The notes under the pieces: generated by a model
What the model was told of the DNA's origin: nothing
The model's input: the letters and a program-made list of their open reading frames with translations, nothing else
Databases searched by the model: none
Shown: positions 31,940 to 45,051 of the stretch, piece after piece
Layout: each line of letters begins with the position of its first letter
How positions within the stretch are numbered: the first letter of the stretch is position 1
Made by a program: the position numbers and the translations under genes
Assembly: GCF_035594125.1 (NCBI RefSeq)
Contig: NC_087183.1
Coordinates: 11,825,868 to 11,889,867 of the forward strand
Source of the DNA: Scylla paramamosain
Taxonomy: Eukaryota; Arthropoda; Malacostraca; Decapoda; Portunidae
Direction: 5' to 3'
Length of the DNA: 64,000 nt

Positions 31940-33180
31940 CATTGCCTCGTGTTTTCATTCTGTCCTTGTTCTCTTGCCCTCATTTATCATTGTTGTTCTT
32001 GTTTCAGTTATTCCCCCTTTCTGATTGTTCTCTGCACTGTCGTTTGTGTTTAATATCTCTTTGTTTTCACTTATCTGCTTCTCTGTTTCTTTTTGTTCTT
32101 CCTCCTCCTCCTCCACTTTTGTCCATCCCTCGCCTCCAATTCAGCACGAAACACTAAGAAACGTACTTGTTATCTTTGACCTCTCATCTTATCTCCCCTC
32201 TCTCTTTCCTCCTCTCCTCTCTCCATCAGAGTATCTCCTCCTCCTCCTCCTCTTCCTCCTCGTCGCCTCTCACTTTGCATCCTTCACGTCATTTCTCTTT
32301 GTCCATTCCCTCTTTTCTTTCCTTCGTTTTTTTTTTCTCTCTCTCTAACCATCTCCTTCCGTACCTCATTGCATAGCTGCCCTCCTCTTTCCTTCTTTCC
32401 TTCTTCCTCCTCTTCTTCCTTCCTGTCGTTGTTCATTTCTTTTCCTTCCTTTAGTTTTTTTTCCTTTTTCTCTTTTATTTGCTTCTTATCTATGACATTC
32501 CTTTCATTTTCTTCCCTTAATTTTTCTTCCCCATTTTTTTTTCTCTCATTTGACTCCTTTTTACCTTCATATTTTGTCTCTGGCCACTCTTTCCGTATTT
32601 TTCTTCCTTTTTTTTTATCTTGCTTTCCTCTTTTCTTTCCCTCCCTCCCTCCCTTCATCTCTCCTGTCACTCCTTTCTTCTTTTCTTTTTTTTCCTCCCA
32701 CTTTTATCTATGTTCCATTTCCCTGTTATTTCCCTTCCTCCATTTCGTCATCCCTTCATTACCTCCTTTTGTTCTTCCTCCCTCCTTTTCCTCCCCCTCT
32801 TTTTCATTTCCCTCCATCTTACCCTCTCATCATCCATTCCGTCTATCACCTCTATTCAATCTACCGTCCTCTTTTACTCCTCTTTCATTTTCCTTTCACT
32901 TTCCTTACGTCTTCCCCTTTTGCCTTCGTGAGTCACAAGGAAGGCCAGAGAAGACTAGACTGCAGTAGGAGTGCAGAATTCTTGCAGGAACGAGCAGCTT
33001 CATTCATTCTCCCTTTAAGAAGAAAAAAAACATTAGCCGTCAGGAACACAAAGACAGGGCGTCGATAAGGGCAGCGCCAGGGAGGGATGAGTGACGGAAG
33101 GGCGTAAATAGCTAATGAAAAAGGACGTGGTGATAAGGAAGATGTAAAAGTTGTTAAAGGGTTGTTAATTAAGGAGTGGT
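31940..33180. other. Polypyrimidine-rich intergenic DNA
   Basis: C/T-rich plus strand between about 32090 and 32920 with no clear repeat unit. The 128- to 199-codon frames on either strand are composition artefacts made of S, L, F, P or K, E, R. Confidence 0.6.
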
Positions 33181-33189
33181 GATAGGAAG

Positions 33190-33745
33190 GGCATGGGGTT
33201 ATGCTTGTTTGGGGTTGTTAGGGTTGTTTTGGTTAGGTTATCAGTTAAAAAAAGAAATGCTCTTGGGTTATGTTATGTTATGTTTGGTTAGGGTAAGTCA
33301 GGTCAGGTTATGTTAGGTTAGGTTGAGTGATTTTAAATTAGGGTTGATTCGGTTAGGTTAGGTTAGGTTAAGTGAATTTATGTAAGGTTAGGTTTGGTTA
33401 GGTTAGGTTAGGTTAGGTTAGGTTTAAGTGAATTTATGTAAGGTTAGGTTTGGTTAGGTTAGGTTAGGTTAAGTGAATTTATGTTAGGTTAGGTTAGGTT
33501 AGGTTATGTTAGGTTAGGTTAGGTTAGGTTTAAGTGAATTTATGTAAGGTTAGGGTTGATTCGGTTAGGTTAGGTTAGGTTAAGTGAATTTGTTAGGTTA
33601 GGTTTGGTTAGGTTAGGTTAGGTTAAGTTAGGTTAGGTTAGGTTTAAGTGAATTTATGTAAGGTTAGGTTAGGTTAGGTTAGGTTAGGTTAAGTGAATTT
33701 GTTAAGTTAGGTTTGGTTAGGTTAGGTTAGATTAAACTTCACTTG
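33190..33745. repeat. Interstitial TTAGG telomere-type array with higher-order structure
   Basis: GGTTA units (the arthropod telomere repeat TTAGG in another register) fill the block and are interrupted by AAGTGAATTT spacers at 33370, 33426, 33471, 33532, 33582, 33646 and 33691. The spacers alternate strictly between GGTTAAGTG and GGTTTAAGTG, giving a dimer of 101-111 bp. GGGTTGATTC occurs at 33341 and 33553, exactly 212 bp apart, equal to two dimers. It is therefore an amplified higher-order repeat rather than a plain telomere remnant. Confidence 0.92.
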
Positions 33746-33796
33746 TTTGCTTAGTTAACTTCAGCACGGAAGAAATTTTTGCGGGCGGAATTTGCA

Positions 33797-33814
33797 AAAA
33801 AAAAAAAAAAAAAA
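33797..33814. repeat. A18 run
   Basis: Homopolymer run about 50 bp after the TTAGG array. It could be the tail of a retroposed sequence, but no element head was found. Confidence 0.8.
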
Positions 33815-34035
33815 CGTCTGCTATTCGATTAGGATTGATTATGGGAAAGTTTCTTCATTCCTCGCCCGCCGGGATGAGATGGGATAAATGTTGGGCTGGG
33901 ATGGGATAGATGGGGATGGGAGAGGCGTGGAAGGAAAGGGCTTATCTAATCTGAACACACCATTAGCCCCCGTCCCTCCACGCTACACTCAGGCGGACTG
34001 TCATTAACGGTTTATCGACGTTACTGCTCCTGGTT

Positions 34036-34090
<55 letters not shown>

Positions 34091-34105
34091 CAGTAGTAGT
34101 AGTAA
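34036..34105. repeat. (AGT)n microsatellite
   Basis: AGT repeat of about 70 bp with one AGC unit. Confidence 0.95.
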
Positions 34106-34456
34106 TGGATGCGTTCGTTAGAAGTAGAAGGGAAAAAAAAGAAAGAAAAATCATTAAGATAGGAAAAAGAACAAGATAGTGAGGGAGAGGAGGAGGGAAA
34201 GAAGATGAATATGAACAGGAAAGGGAAGAAGGGAAGAAGAGAAAAGAATACCGTGACAGGAGAAGAGAGTAAGAGAGTAGAGAAGAGAACAGAGGAAGAG
34301 GGAAGGTACAGAGTAAAAATAAAAAGCTTTCTTTTTTACTTAACTTTTCACCTTTACTGTCGGCGAATCGATTGCGGAATTAGGTTTTATACCTGCCCGC
34401 CCCTCCGCCTAGGTGTGTCTCGTGGGAGGCTTCATTCTTAACCTATCAAGTGTAAT

Positions 34457-34487
<31 letters not shown>
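34457..34487. repeat. (GT)n microsatellite
   Basis: Short GT tract. Confidence 0.95.
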
Positions 34488-34488
<1 letters not shown>

Positions 34489-34699
34489 TGTCAGTCTTTA
34501 TTTCACTTGAGGATTAACAATTTTCTCTGCTTTCAAAATACATAACTCACCAGTTTTCTTATTTATTCCCTTTTTTTCATACATTTCTTACACCGCACTA
34601 GAATTTTCCCAACAGAACATATGTGCATTTCAATACAGTTTACTTACCAATGTTATTTTTAGTATCTCTCTCTCTGTACCTGCATCCACCCACCTTTTC

Positions 34700-34858
34700 A
34701 TGCCTCTTTACCTCCCTCTATCTGCACTGTTTCTCCTCATGCTCTCCACTGGACATTCCTCCCAGCAAACCCCGCGACACTTGAGCCACTGTCATCTGTT
34801 ACATCGATTCCCGGAAAGTTTTGCCACCACGATTCTGAGTCCTGAATTGTCCACGTCT
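34700..34858 (+). CDS. Candidate first exon with signal-peptide-like N-terminus
   Basis: From the ATG the frame reads MPLYLPLSALFLLMLSTGHS, a hydrophobic leader with a plausible cleavage site after STG or HSS, followed by about 33 mixed residues. At 34859 the sequence GTAAGTG gives a strong splice donor. Without splicing the frame continues to 34963. The start context (TTC before ATG) is poor, and pyrimidine-rich DNA favours Leu/Ser/Phe leaders by chance. Confidence 0.2.
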
Positions 34859-34914
34859 GTAAGTGTTTCCAGGCGAGGTATTGGATTATTGTCCTTGCCG
34901 CTAACTGAGGACTG

Positions 34915-35160
34915 GAGGAGGAGGAGGAGGAGGAAGAAGTGTAGTGAAGGTTTAAGGAGGTGAAGGAGGAGAAGAAGGAAGGAGAAGAGGAGGATAAGGA
35001 GGAAAATCTTAAGGAGGTGAAGGAGAAGGAGGAAAAGGAAGGGAAAGAGAAGGATGGAGGTGAAAGAGGAAGATAAGTAGAAGAAGAGAAAGAAGAAGAA
35101 GAAGAAAAAGGAGAAGGAGGTCTAGAAGGAAAAGGTGGAAGAGGAAGAAGAAAAATCTAG
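34915..35160. repeat. GGA/GAA-rich purine tract
   Basis: Imperfect GGA, AAGGAG and GAAGAA units with a recurring TTAAGGAGGTGAAGGAG phrase near 34951 and 35009. Confidence 0.8.
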
Positions 35161-35238
35161 AGCTGGAAGGGAAATAGGATGAGAAAAATAAGTGAAAAAA
35201 AAAAGAGAGATTTTCGCACAATTAAAGATGAATAGCAA

Positions 35239-35344
<106 letters not shown>

Positions 35345-35937
35345 TTTGTGTGTGTCTGCCTTGTGTACATGATGCTTCAGAAAAAAGGTCAAACATTCCT
35401 AGAAGTGTTTAATGTTAAGCTTCAGAAAACGGGATTAAGGTTCTCACGTGATTCTTCTCTCTTGGGTGATGATCCTTTGGTGAAGAAAATGAGATTACAC
35501 TGATCCCTACCTCTCCCTCTCTCTCTCTCACTCATTCTTTCACTCACTCTCTCACTTTCTACTCCTCTCACATCCCTTTTCCCTAGTTTTCTCTTTTTCA
35601 TGTTCAGTCACTGCTTAAATGTGTTCCGTTTTTTGTTTTTTTCTATCGTTTATTTCTACTGTCCCTCTTAATTTGTACTTTTATCGCTCTCTCTCTTTTT
35701 TTATGTCTGTTTAACCTTTTTTTTATTTTATTTTCTTTATCTTGTCCATTTCTTTTACCGCCACCTGGTAATCTCTCTGTATTTTCTCCGTCTTGCTCTA
35801 TTTCTCTCTCCTCTTTCTCTTCGTTTTCCGTCCTTGTGTATCTGTTCCTCTTCCAGTTTTTCTCTTCACCTTTCCCTCCAATAACATTACTCCCTCCTCT
35901 TCCATCTCTCTTGCTTCCACTTCCTTGCTTTCCTCCA

Positions 35938-36136
35938 TCACCACCACCACTACCACCACCACCACTTCTTCCTCCTCCTCCTCCTCCTCCTCCTCCTCCT
36001 CCCTTAATATCTGCTCTAATACCTCGCCTTTCAACCTTCGCTCCACTCTCGTTTACCGCAATTAGGTCATGTGCTTTTCGCTCCTCCTCCTCCTCCTCCT
36101 CCTCCTCCTCCTCCTCCTCCTCCTCCTCCTCCTCCT
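35938..36136. repeat. (CCA)n and two (CTC)n tracts
   Basis: CCA repeats at 35938-35966, CTC repeats at 35970-36001 and CTC repeats at 36082-36136. Confidence 0.94.
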
Positions 36137-36314
36137 GCACTCCATTCATTTCCTTCCTTCCTCCTTTCTCTCCATTTTCTCTCCTGTCTAACCTCCATAT
36201 CTACGTTCCTCCCCTCTTCTTCTTCTTTTCTCTACCTTTTATCACCGTATTTTTTTCAGTGCTTTGTTCATTCGTCCTTCCTTCTTACTCTCCCTCCTTT
36301 CTCGTCTTCCGTTC

Positions 36315-36442
<128 letters not shown>

Positions 36443-36664
36443 AAGGTTGCTTCCCCACCCCTCTCCCCGCCACTCATGATGCAATCTTTTACTTACATCA
36501 CCCAAGTAAGTGAAAATCGCCCACTTTATCGTGAGGTGTATTACAATAATTTCCTTGTGGACGTGGGAATTGAAGCACCTCCCCGCGCACACACTTCCAA
36601 CACGCACATGCACACCTACATGGATACGTTCATGAATATTTTCCTTGGCAACACAATGCCGACA

Positions 36665-36726
36665 CACAGGTACACGCATGCACACACACGCACGCAAGCA
36701 TGTACATATATACGCACGCAAGCATG

Positions 36727-36777
<51 letters not shown>
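36665..36777. repeat. CA-rich cryptic repeat and (CA)n
   Basis: ACACACGCACGCAAGCATGTA-like units (two copies near 36688 and 36712) lead into a perfect CA tract at 36730-36777. Confidence 0.93.
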
Positions 36778-36781
<4 letters not shown>

Positions 36782-37219
36782 TGATCTTTTTCGCAACACA
36801 CACACACAAAAAAAGAAAGGAAAATGATACTTCGTTCGCCAGATATGGATTTTTTGCGTGAAATTATGAGCAAAACGAAACATAGACAGAATTTTGGAAA
36901 CCTTGAATTCATGGAAGCTATGATTTTGTTGCATATTTATTATTTTTTTTTTCAGTTCTTTTCTTTGAATTAATTCCGCGCGAGAATGATGATAGATGAA
37001 GAATAAAAAAGGTGATTCTGTTTTTTTTTTTTTTTTTTTTTATCAGAGGCTTGTTTTAGTGACATTTTCGTGAGGAATGTAGAATTCATGTAGATTATTT
37101 TTTTTATTCGTCTATTTATTTACTTATTTATTGAACTATTTATTGCTTACTTGCTTATTTGCTTGTTTCTTATTCGTTAATTATTGATTCATGAATTCAT
37201 TTATTTGTGTATTATTTTT

Positions 37220-37390
37220 CAGTCTGTCTTTGTCTGGTTATGTATCAGTCAATCTATCTGTCCATCTGTATCTTTCTATCTCTCTATCAGTATATCATTC
37301 GATCGATTAATCTATCTATTTATCTTCCTATACCTACCTATCTATCTATCTATTCTTTTATCTTTCTATGTATATATGTATATACATACC
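37220..37390. repeat. (TATC)n-type imperfect tetranucleotide tract
   Basis: TCTATC, TATCTATC and TGTC variants. Same family as 40240-40552. Confidence 0.85.
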
Positions 37391-37819
37391 CATATTACTA
37401 CGTATTCTCTACTTTAAGATCTTGTTGTGAATATGAAATGTTGAAATGAGTTTCCAAGTTATGTTCCGAGTTTCCTTTTTTCTCCCTTCAAGGGTTCATT
37501 CCAAGTATCCCTCTTTTTACTCTTCCTTGGGTGTGTGGCGTCCTCATATAATGGAATACTGTTTTTCTTTCTCTTCTTTTTTTTTTTTTCTTCAACTCTC
37601 CTTTTTTTTTATTTTTATGTGCGTTTTCTTTTTTTTTTTTTAGTTTTTATTACTCATTTTTATCGTATTTTGCATGTTTTTTTTTTTTCTATTTTTCATA
37701 TTATTTTTACAGTGTCGAGTTTCGCGTTTTATGATCTTTAATTATGCAACGAGGTATTTTAAGCATAGGCCAGCATGCGGTGTAAAACATATTGGAAATT
37801 TTCATCGTTTGTGTGTGTA

Positions 37820-37825
<6 letters not shown>

Positions 37826-37872
<47 letters not shown>
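37826..37872. repeat. (GT)n microsatellite
   Basis: Perfect GT tract. Confidence 0.96.
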
Positions 37873-37876
<4 letters not shown>

Positions 37877-37975
37877 GTAAATATAGCGTTTTTGTTAGGG
37901 TATTTTTATCAAGCGCCGCATTATTCAGCGGAGTGAGGGAGGGAGGAAAAAGATGAATTATTTCTGACCGTGAAC

Positions 37976-38091
<116 letters not shown>

Positions 38092-38899
38092 TATTATTTT
38101 GCGTATTGCTTTCAGTTAGTGTTTGAATTACTCGTTTGTTCACTCACCTCTTCTCTATTTCACCTTTCTCTCTCTTGTAATAATTTGATTTGTATACTCG
38201 TTTTCAGATCAACACTTCAAATGTTTCTTATAATCATTGCATATATCATTTCCTGTACTTACTGAAAATATATTAACTTATTTCCTCAGTTTCTCATTCG
38301 TTCGTACAGTTTTTCGTTACTTCATCTCTCTCTTCCGTGATGTTTTTATTTATATACTCATTTTTATTTCAACATTTTAAATGTTTACCACAGTTATTAC
38401 ATTAATTATTTTCTGTACGCATTGAAAATGTTTTGATTAAATTCCTCTTCCTCTTTATCGTGATTCCGTTCCTCTCATCCACTTCTGTATCTCATAATAT
38501 TGTAATGTATGTAGTAGTTTGCAAGTGAACTATTCAACTGTTGTCTTAATTGTTCATGTATTTTCTCTGTGTGCATTCAAACATTACTTAATTCCCCTCC
38601 TTCACCTCTCTGTCTTTCGTCTCTATCTTTGTTTTATTTTTTATTTATATTGCAAATTTTCTAAATCTTGTATTTTTTTGTAATTATTGTAGCTGTTATT
38701 TTCTTTAAGGACTGAAGTTATCTTGATTAATTTCCTCTGTTCAGTTTCCTTTATTTCTTCATTTCATTTCCTCTGTTCAGTTTCTTTATTTCTTCTCTAT
38801 TTCATTTCCTCTGTTCAGTTTCTTTAATTCTTCTCTATCTCACGTCTCTATCCTTACATTATTATTTTTTTATTCATACTGAAACTTTTTCTAAATCAT

Positions 38900-39003
<104 letters not shown>

Positions 39004-39299
39004 TTCAAGTTGCTTTCTGTAAAGATTGAAAGGATCATGACTTAATTTCTTAGTTCAGCTTTATTTCTTACTGTTCTTTATGATCTATAGAGTCGTTTCC
39101 AAATCGTCATCCCATTCCCTAAGTCTCCTCTTCTCCCCCTCACCATCCTATAGATTGTTTTCTAAGCGTTTCGAAATTGATGTTATTCCTCTCCACTATC
39201 TCTCCATCCCATCCTCTATTACTTTGATTTATTGACTCACTTCTTAATTGTCGTCCCGTTTCTTTCATCCCCTTTCTTTCCTTCTGCGTCTCTCACTCC

Positions 39300-39710
39300 A
39301 TTTCATTGCTTTTCTCTCCTTTCCTATCTCCATTTCACTCAGTTCAATTCTTACCCTTTCTTTATGGTAATCCTTCATTCCATTTCATTCCCTCCTCTCA
39401 TTTCCTTTCCCATCTAAATCTCACGTTGTCCCTTCTCTTCCCTTCCTTCATGATTGTATCTCACTCCATTTCAATCCTTACTTTCCCGTCACCACCTCAA
39501 TCAGTCCCATCCTTCCCTTCCTTTACGATCACCGTCACTCCATTACTCTCCTTCCTTTCCTTTCCTTTTCCCATCTCAGTATCATCCATTCCCTTCCTAT
39601 ACTTTCCTTTATTATTGTCTCATATTCTCATTCTTTTCTTTCCTTTCCCATCTTCCTTTCCTATTCACACCCTCCATTCCATCCCTTCCTTTATAATCAC
39701 TATTTCTCCA
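39300..39710. repeat. Pyrimidine-rich minisatellite, period 76-87 bp, five units
   Basis: CCCTTCCTTTA(C/T)GATCA-like motifs recur at about 39361, 39448, 39532, 39608 and 39690, with CACTCCATTTC and CCCATC segments between. It resembles the array at 15.74-16.05 kb in period and composition. Confidence 0.75.
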
Positions 39711-40239
39711 TCTCGTCCCATTCCATCACCTCAACAACATATACAAACACGTCAGTCCCAGTTCCCCACGTCCTTTACGAGTATTCCTTGTTGTTATGGA
39801 TCTATTGAATATTTTATTGTCCTTAATGGCCACATGAATCACAGTCTTCCCTGGCGTACAAAAATTTCAGGTGAGTCAAAGGCACTTTTCTCCAAGGTTT
39901 GCGCGTTGCAGGTGAGGACTGTAGTTGAATCAGGATTTATTGTTATAGTTGTTGTTGTTGTTTTTTTTGGGGGGGTGGGAGTTGGGAGTAGTGGGAGGTT
40001 GGGGTGGGTAAGGTTCTAATTCCTCTTATGCATTATACTCACTCGTTCAGCAATGTTTTTCTTTCTGTGTGTGACTTTGATCATATTTCAGAACTGGACT
40101 TTGATATCCTTCGTTTGATCTTGGCTAGTGTTCTTTCTTTTTTTTTTCTTTTTTGAATAATTGTTTTACTTTTTTTTTTTATTGTAGGATTAGATTTCGT
40201 TTTCTGCTTTATCATTATTTCATGTTTCTTGTTGGGTCT

Positions 40240-40552
40240 GTTTGTCTATCTGTCTGTTTGTATATCTAATTATCAATCGATCTGTCTGATTATCTATCCA
40301 TCTATCTATCTGTCTGTCTACCTATCTATTTATCTATATATTTATATCTATTCATCTATCTATCTATCTACCTATCTATCTATCTATTTATCTGTCTATC
40401 TGTCTGTCTGTCTGTCTGACTGTCTGTTTGTCTGTCTGTCTATCTCTGTCTATCTATCTATCTATCTATATCTATCTATCTACCTATGCTTCTCAGTCAA
40501 TCTGTTTTTCTATCTATCTATCCATCTATCTATCTATTCATCCACGGATGTA
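40240..40552. repeat. (TATC/TGTC)n tetranucleotide region, about 310 bp
   Basis: CTATCTATC and CTGTCTGTC blocks alternate, with many single substitutions. Confidence 0.93.
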
Positions 40553-41120
40553 CTATGGTAAAATTTCAAACCTATAAATATTTCACACATTATTGAGTAA
40601 AACGAGCATTTTCTCCGCTACATTAATCACCATGAAAAGGGGAAAAAAAAAGAAAAAAAAAAAAAACTACAAAAATGCGGTGGTTGCGTTTGCTGGAAAC
40701 GGACTGAATTCTTTGGCCTTGTTCCATTGTGACCTTATTGGAAGAATGTTACGAAATAATTGCTCCTGGAAAACTGAAAACAAAGCAAACCAACACAAAG
40801 AAAAAAAAATAAAATAAAATTGAGCACATAAGCAGCTGAGATACTTTCTTATCAACGTGGAAAATAAAAAAAAAAGAAAAGAAAAAAGTAAAGAAAGGAA
40901 GAATGAAAAAAAAAAAGCAAGAATTACCTACTCAAAAGTTGGATGCCTCATTCTATATTTAGTGCCTGCTACTCTGGAAAACTTGGCCGTGTGTTAAAAA
41001 GGGAAGACGTTAAAAAAAGGCACTAAAAAGCTTTGCGAGTGAGGAGAAAGTGGTGGCGTGACCGTCCCTCATAGCGCGCGGTGTCTTAAATCGACATGGA
41101 ATCTGTAATAATACAATGCT

Positions 41121-41246
<126 letters not shown>

Positions 41247-41479
41247 AAAAGCAAAAGATGGGGGACAAGTTTCTGTAGTTCCCCGCCGCTTTAATATTTC
41301 CGTAGAACACATTAAGCAGACTCAGGCTCGCTCTAATGCTTCTCCCGGCCATAAACACGCCCACCCAAGTACTCCTACTTCCCGCCTGGCAAATATCTCC
41401 CCGCCAAGGAATGGGCGCGGGGGCGTTCATGGCTCAGTGAAAGAGGGGGCGAGATGGAAGGGAGCGTCCTAAGGTCAAA

Positions 41480-42060
41480 CTGTCACTTAAGATGCGTGGA
41501 GGCGACATATCTTCCCCTCCCTTCCTTTCCATTCCATTCCTGGCCATTCCTATCTACACTTGTCGTGCCGCCCCACCCCCCGTCACTCCTCCCATATACC
41601 CCAAGGCAGTTCTGCAAGTGGCTCCATCGACGCTGTTTTCACACCTAATCGACCTGCCCGGCCTGCCTCTCCCCACCGCTTCCTCCCGCCACGGTGACGG
41701 GCATGGTAATCTTCGCGTTAATTTCCGTGCCGGACTGTGACTGACGAAACCTGATTGGGTGTCCTGTGGGGCTCGGGTGTATCACGACTGCAGGTGTTGT
41801 GTCCTGTTTCCTGGCGCTGAACGCTGCGTGGGTTGTGTGGCCTGGAAACCTTGGCCTCGGGGAAGGGAACTGCATGCATGGCGCCCCCACCAGATGGCGC
41901 TGCACAGGTCCTCCTCCCAGGCTCAGGTTTGGGGGTTCCTGCTCCAGTGGCTGCGTGGGATGCATGGGAAGGAGCGTGTGAATCGAATGGCAGGCGCTGG
42001 GAGGTACAAGACGAGGCCTGGCAGGTACGTGTTGGTCTTACTGGGCAGCGGTTTGGGAAT
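41480..42060. other. GC-richer complex block, no gene recognised
   Basis: CpG-containing, unique-looking sequence opens frames of about 106-140 codons on both strands. No domain, splice structure or codon signal favours one strand. It could hold a 5' exon or a regulatory element. Confidence 0.3.
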
Positions 42061-42085
42061 GTGGACGGAGAAACGAGAAGGAAGG

Positions 42086-42092
<7 letters not shown>

Positions 42093-42171
<79 letters not shown>
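42093..42171. repeat. (GA)n microsatellite
   Basis: Perfect GA tract. Confidence 0.97.
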
Positions 42172-42174
<3 letters not shown>

Positions 42175-42866
42175 GGAGAGAATCACATAGAATGGCTTCA
42201 CTGGTATTTAGAGTTAACGTCCTTTAATTAAAGTTCTTAAAATGGGCGCCGCTCCTTTTGTAATCATTATAGCTGTCTCTCCTGACGCCGTAATTGCTCG
42301 TTTGTTGCCCCTCCCGTTCCAGTCAGACGTGAAGATCTACTGTTCCCTCCACTACAGCCACGGCCAGGTGGAAAAGTTACATTCACTCCTGTTCTGTTTT
42401 TCCCTCAATACCAAGTCCGTAATCGTGATGAAATTAAATGAAAGGAATGTTTCCACGAGAAAGAAGAGAGGTAATACAGAAGGAAAGGAATAGAAAGGAG
42501 AAGGGAAAGGGAAAGGGGAAGGGAAATAATATCCTGACAGTCTTCCCAGATTCTCAGCACGGCAGATAGTTCATATTGAGGGAAAACGCTCAACAGTGGA
42601 GAGTGACGAAGGTTAGTGTACTGCTGACTATGTATGTCTATAGTGATGCTTATGCTATACAACCCTTTGCCTATTCTTCACCTACTCCATCGCTGCCTTT
42701 AAGCCGTGAGTTATAGGTAACTCAGATCCTTTTAGACCACTTAACTATGCACGACATACTGGGATGTGACCTAAAGCTGTGAAAGAACCAGAACTTCCTC
42801 CTCCACCTCCTCCTCCTCCTCCTCCCCCTCTTTCTCCTCTCCTCGTTACCGTCTATATCAGCGACC

Positions 42867-43081
42867 CATATTCTGAAACACATCTGCGCTGCACCTCCAC
42901 TACTTTTAAAATGTTTTAGTTGAAGTTACACATGTTTTAAGGGTGTTTCTTTGACTGTAGTGACAGGTTAACAAGACTTTGATGTTATTAGCTGAAGAGG
43001 CAGTCGTGAGAGCCCGGCAAATCACCTCTGTGAAGTTTGAAAATGGTCGTTGTGAGAAAGCACCGTGTTTCTGAATACAAG
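42867..43081 (+). mobile_element. Short inverted-repeat element (family M), copy B, 215 bp
   Basis: Begins CATATTCTGAAACACATCTG and ends with the inverse-type GTGTTTCTGAATACA. The body shares GACTGTAGTGACAGGTTAAC and a TTATTAGCTGAAG segment with the other copies. No coding capacity. It lies 1.4 kb from copy C in the same orientation. Confidence 0.8.
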
Positions 43082-43394
43082 CCAGTGTCTCCATCTAACG
43101 CCCAAACCTGCTGCTGTCCACGCGCCTTGAAATAGCTCCTATGCTCACTATGGAGGGAGAGTACATGGAGAAGTTGTTCACCTCCCACATGCTGCCACCT
43201 TGAGTTGTGGAAGGAAGCGTGTGTGTAGGGAGAAAGATAAAGGGACTTGTTTGTTTGTCACCAACACTAACCACTCTTCACTTCCCAACGCCTCCAACGC
43301 CGCTCTTCTCTCGTGGCTTATTGTTATTCCTCATCGCTGTCACCACCACAATTACTGCTTTAAAGGAGGAAAATAAGCGGGTTTTTTTTTCCCC

Positions 43395-43575
43395 TTCAGT
43401 CATCACCACCACTCATCACTATTCATCACTGTCACCAACACTAATTTCTCATCGTTATCACCACCACAACTATTTTTCACTACTACTGCCACTCACCCCG
43501 ACTTGTCCCTACTCACCACTACCAACAACAACACCACCACCACCACCACCACCAACAACAACAACAATACTTCTC
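43395..43575. repeat. Cryptic simple sequence rich in CATCACCA/CAACAA
   Basis: Scrambled CAC, CAT and CAA trinucleotides ending in a CCACCA/CAACAA run at about 43526-43565. Confidence 0.8.
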
Positions 43576-43984
43576 AAACCATCCTCGGGCTAAATGTTTC
43601 TTACACGCAAGAGTTTAAAAAGGTCGGTAACAGTTTCTTATCGCGCTCTTTCTTACCCCAAAAAAATATAGTCACGTTGTTTTATGGACAGCGCAAACAT
43701 ACTGAATTTCCCCGTCAACCCCCCCCAACCTCCCACCTGCTTCTACCTCCCCCCAACACCTCCCACCCACGTCCTCCGTCACTCGATCACACTGCGCCGT
43801 AAATAAGCCTCTGATTTACGCTTCCGTGTATAATTAAAACGCTCCACCGTTCGCTGGCGTGGAAAAACTGTACCTTATTTTTACTTTTCGTTTTCTCAGA
43901 GGTCTGCTGGAAGGGAGCAATGAGCAAAATACGTGACACTTGATTCTAAGGAGGATACTGCGTGGTTGTGTTGTGCCTGGAGGA

Positions 43985-43986
<2 letters not shown>

Positions 43987-44061
<75 letters not shown>
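43987..44061. repeat. (AG)n microsatellite
   Basis: Perfect AG tract. Confidence 0.97.
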
Positions 44062-44065
<4 letters not shown>

Positions 44066-44127
44066 CTTATGAGTATACAGCAGAGAAGAATAACTCATAA
44101 ATGAAAGCGAGAGGTCGAGGGGAAATA

Positions 44128-44130
<3 letters not shown>

Positions 44131-44164
<34 letters not shown>

Positions 44165-44275
44165 TTGTGTGTGTCTGGGTGTGTCTGGGTCAGCTGGAGG
44201 GAGGGTTGGGGATGGGATTGTATGCATGTGTTCATTCTTACATTGTGTGTGTGTGTGCGTGTGTGTGTATGTGTT
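44131..44275. repeat. (GT)n and GTGTGTCTGGGT-type repeats
   Basis: A GT tract at 44132-44162 is followed by two TGTGTCTGGG units and a second GT-rich stretch at 44243-44275. Confidence 0.9.
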
Positions 44276-44478
44276 GGGGTGTGCGCAAGTAATGTTGAAC
44301 TATTGTTGTGTGCGTGTTTGTCGTGTCATCGTAGCATCGTAGCATCGGAAAATCATTAGTTCCCTTGCCAAAATGTTTCCAAAGGTTGAGTCGTCAACAC
44401 CATTCCTGTAGCAGCTAAAGAGGTGTAGGCAGGCCACGCGAGGCTAAAGAACACTGCAGGCATGAAACACAAGAGGAC

Positions 44479-44693
44479 CATATTCTGAAACACTTCCACG
44501 CTACACCTCCACTACACTCACAAGGCTCTGCTTGAAATTTCACGGGTTTTTAAGAGTTTTATTATGGTTCTAGTGAGAAATTAACAAACTTTCTACATTA
44601 TTAACAGGAGAAAAACCCTTGAGAACTCTGGTTATCATCTCTGTGGCCTTTGAAAGTAGCTGTGGTGAAAGACCAAAGCTTTTCTGAATACGA
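44479..44693 (+). mobile_element. Short inverted-repeat element (family M), copy C, 215 bp
   Basis: Begins CATATTCTGAAACACTTCCA and ends AAAGCTTTTCTGAATACG. The first and last 17 bp are imperfect inverted repeats. It is the best-preserved copy and has the same length as copy B. It lies upstream of the retrotransposon at 45.16 kb, with copy D in opposite orientation on the other side. Confidence 0.85.
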
Positions 44694-45011
44694 GCCTAGA
44701 GAAGGGAGACAATGGGAAAGGATCACTAAGAAACTCATTTAAGATAGAAAGGGACAGTGATGAGGAAGGCAGGAAGAAGGCATATTTGAGACGCAGATGT
44801 GACAAGGAGAAGGCAGGGTAGGTAATGGGGGTAATGTGGTAATGGGGCAGCGGAGTAATGGGAGGCACAGGACGGCTCGTATATTGCAGGGTAGCAGGCG
44901 GGGGAGGAGCAATGGTGGCGTGGTGGGGCGGCTGCCTGGAGGGTGGTGCATAAACGAGGAACATCTGGCGTGTATTCTTCAGTCATTACTGGCCCAGACG
45001 TGAGGGAAGCC

Positions 45012-45012
<1 letters not shown>

Positions 45013-45051
<39 letters not shown>
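45013..45051. repeat. (GT)n microsatellite
   Basis: Perfect GT tract about 110 bp before the retrotransposon fragment. Confidence 0.96.

Noticed and set aside
33190..33745. A true chromosome end
   Set aside because: The TTAGG array is interrupted, organised in higher-order units and followed by 30 kb of ordinary sequence.
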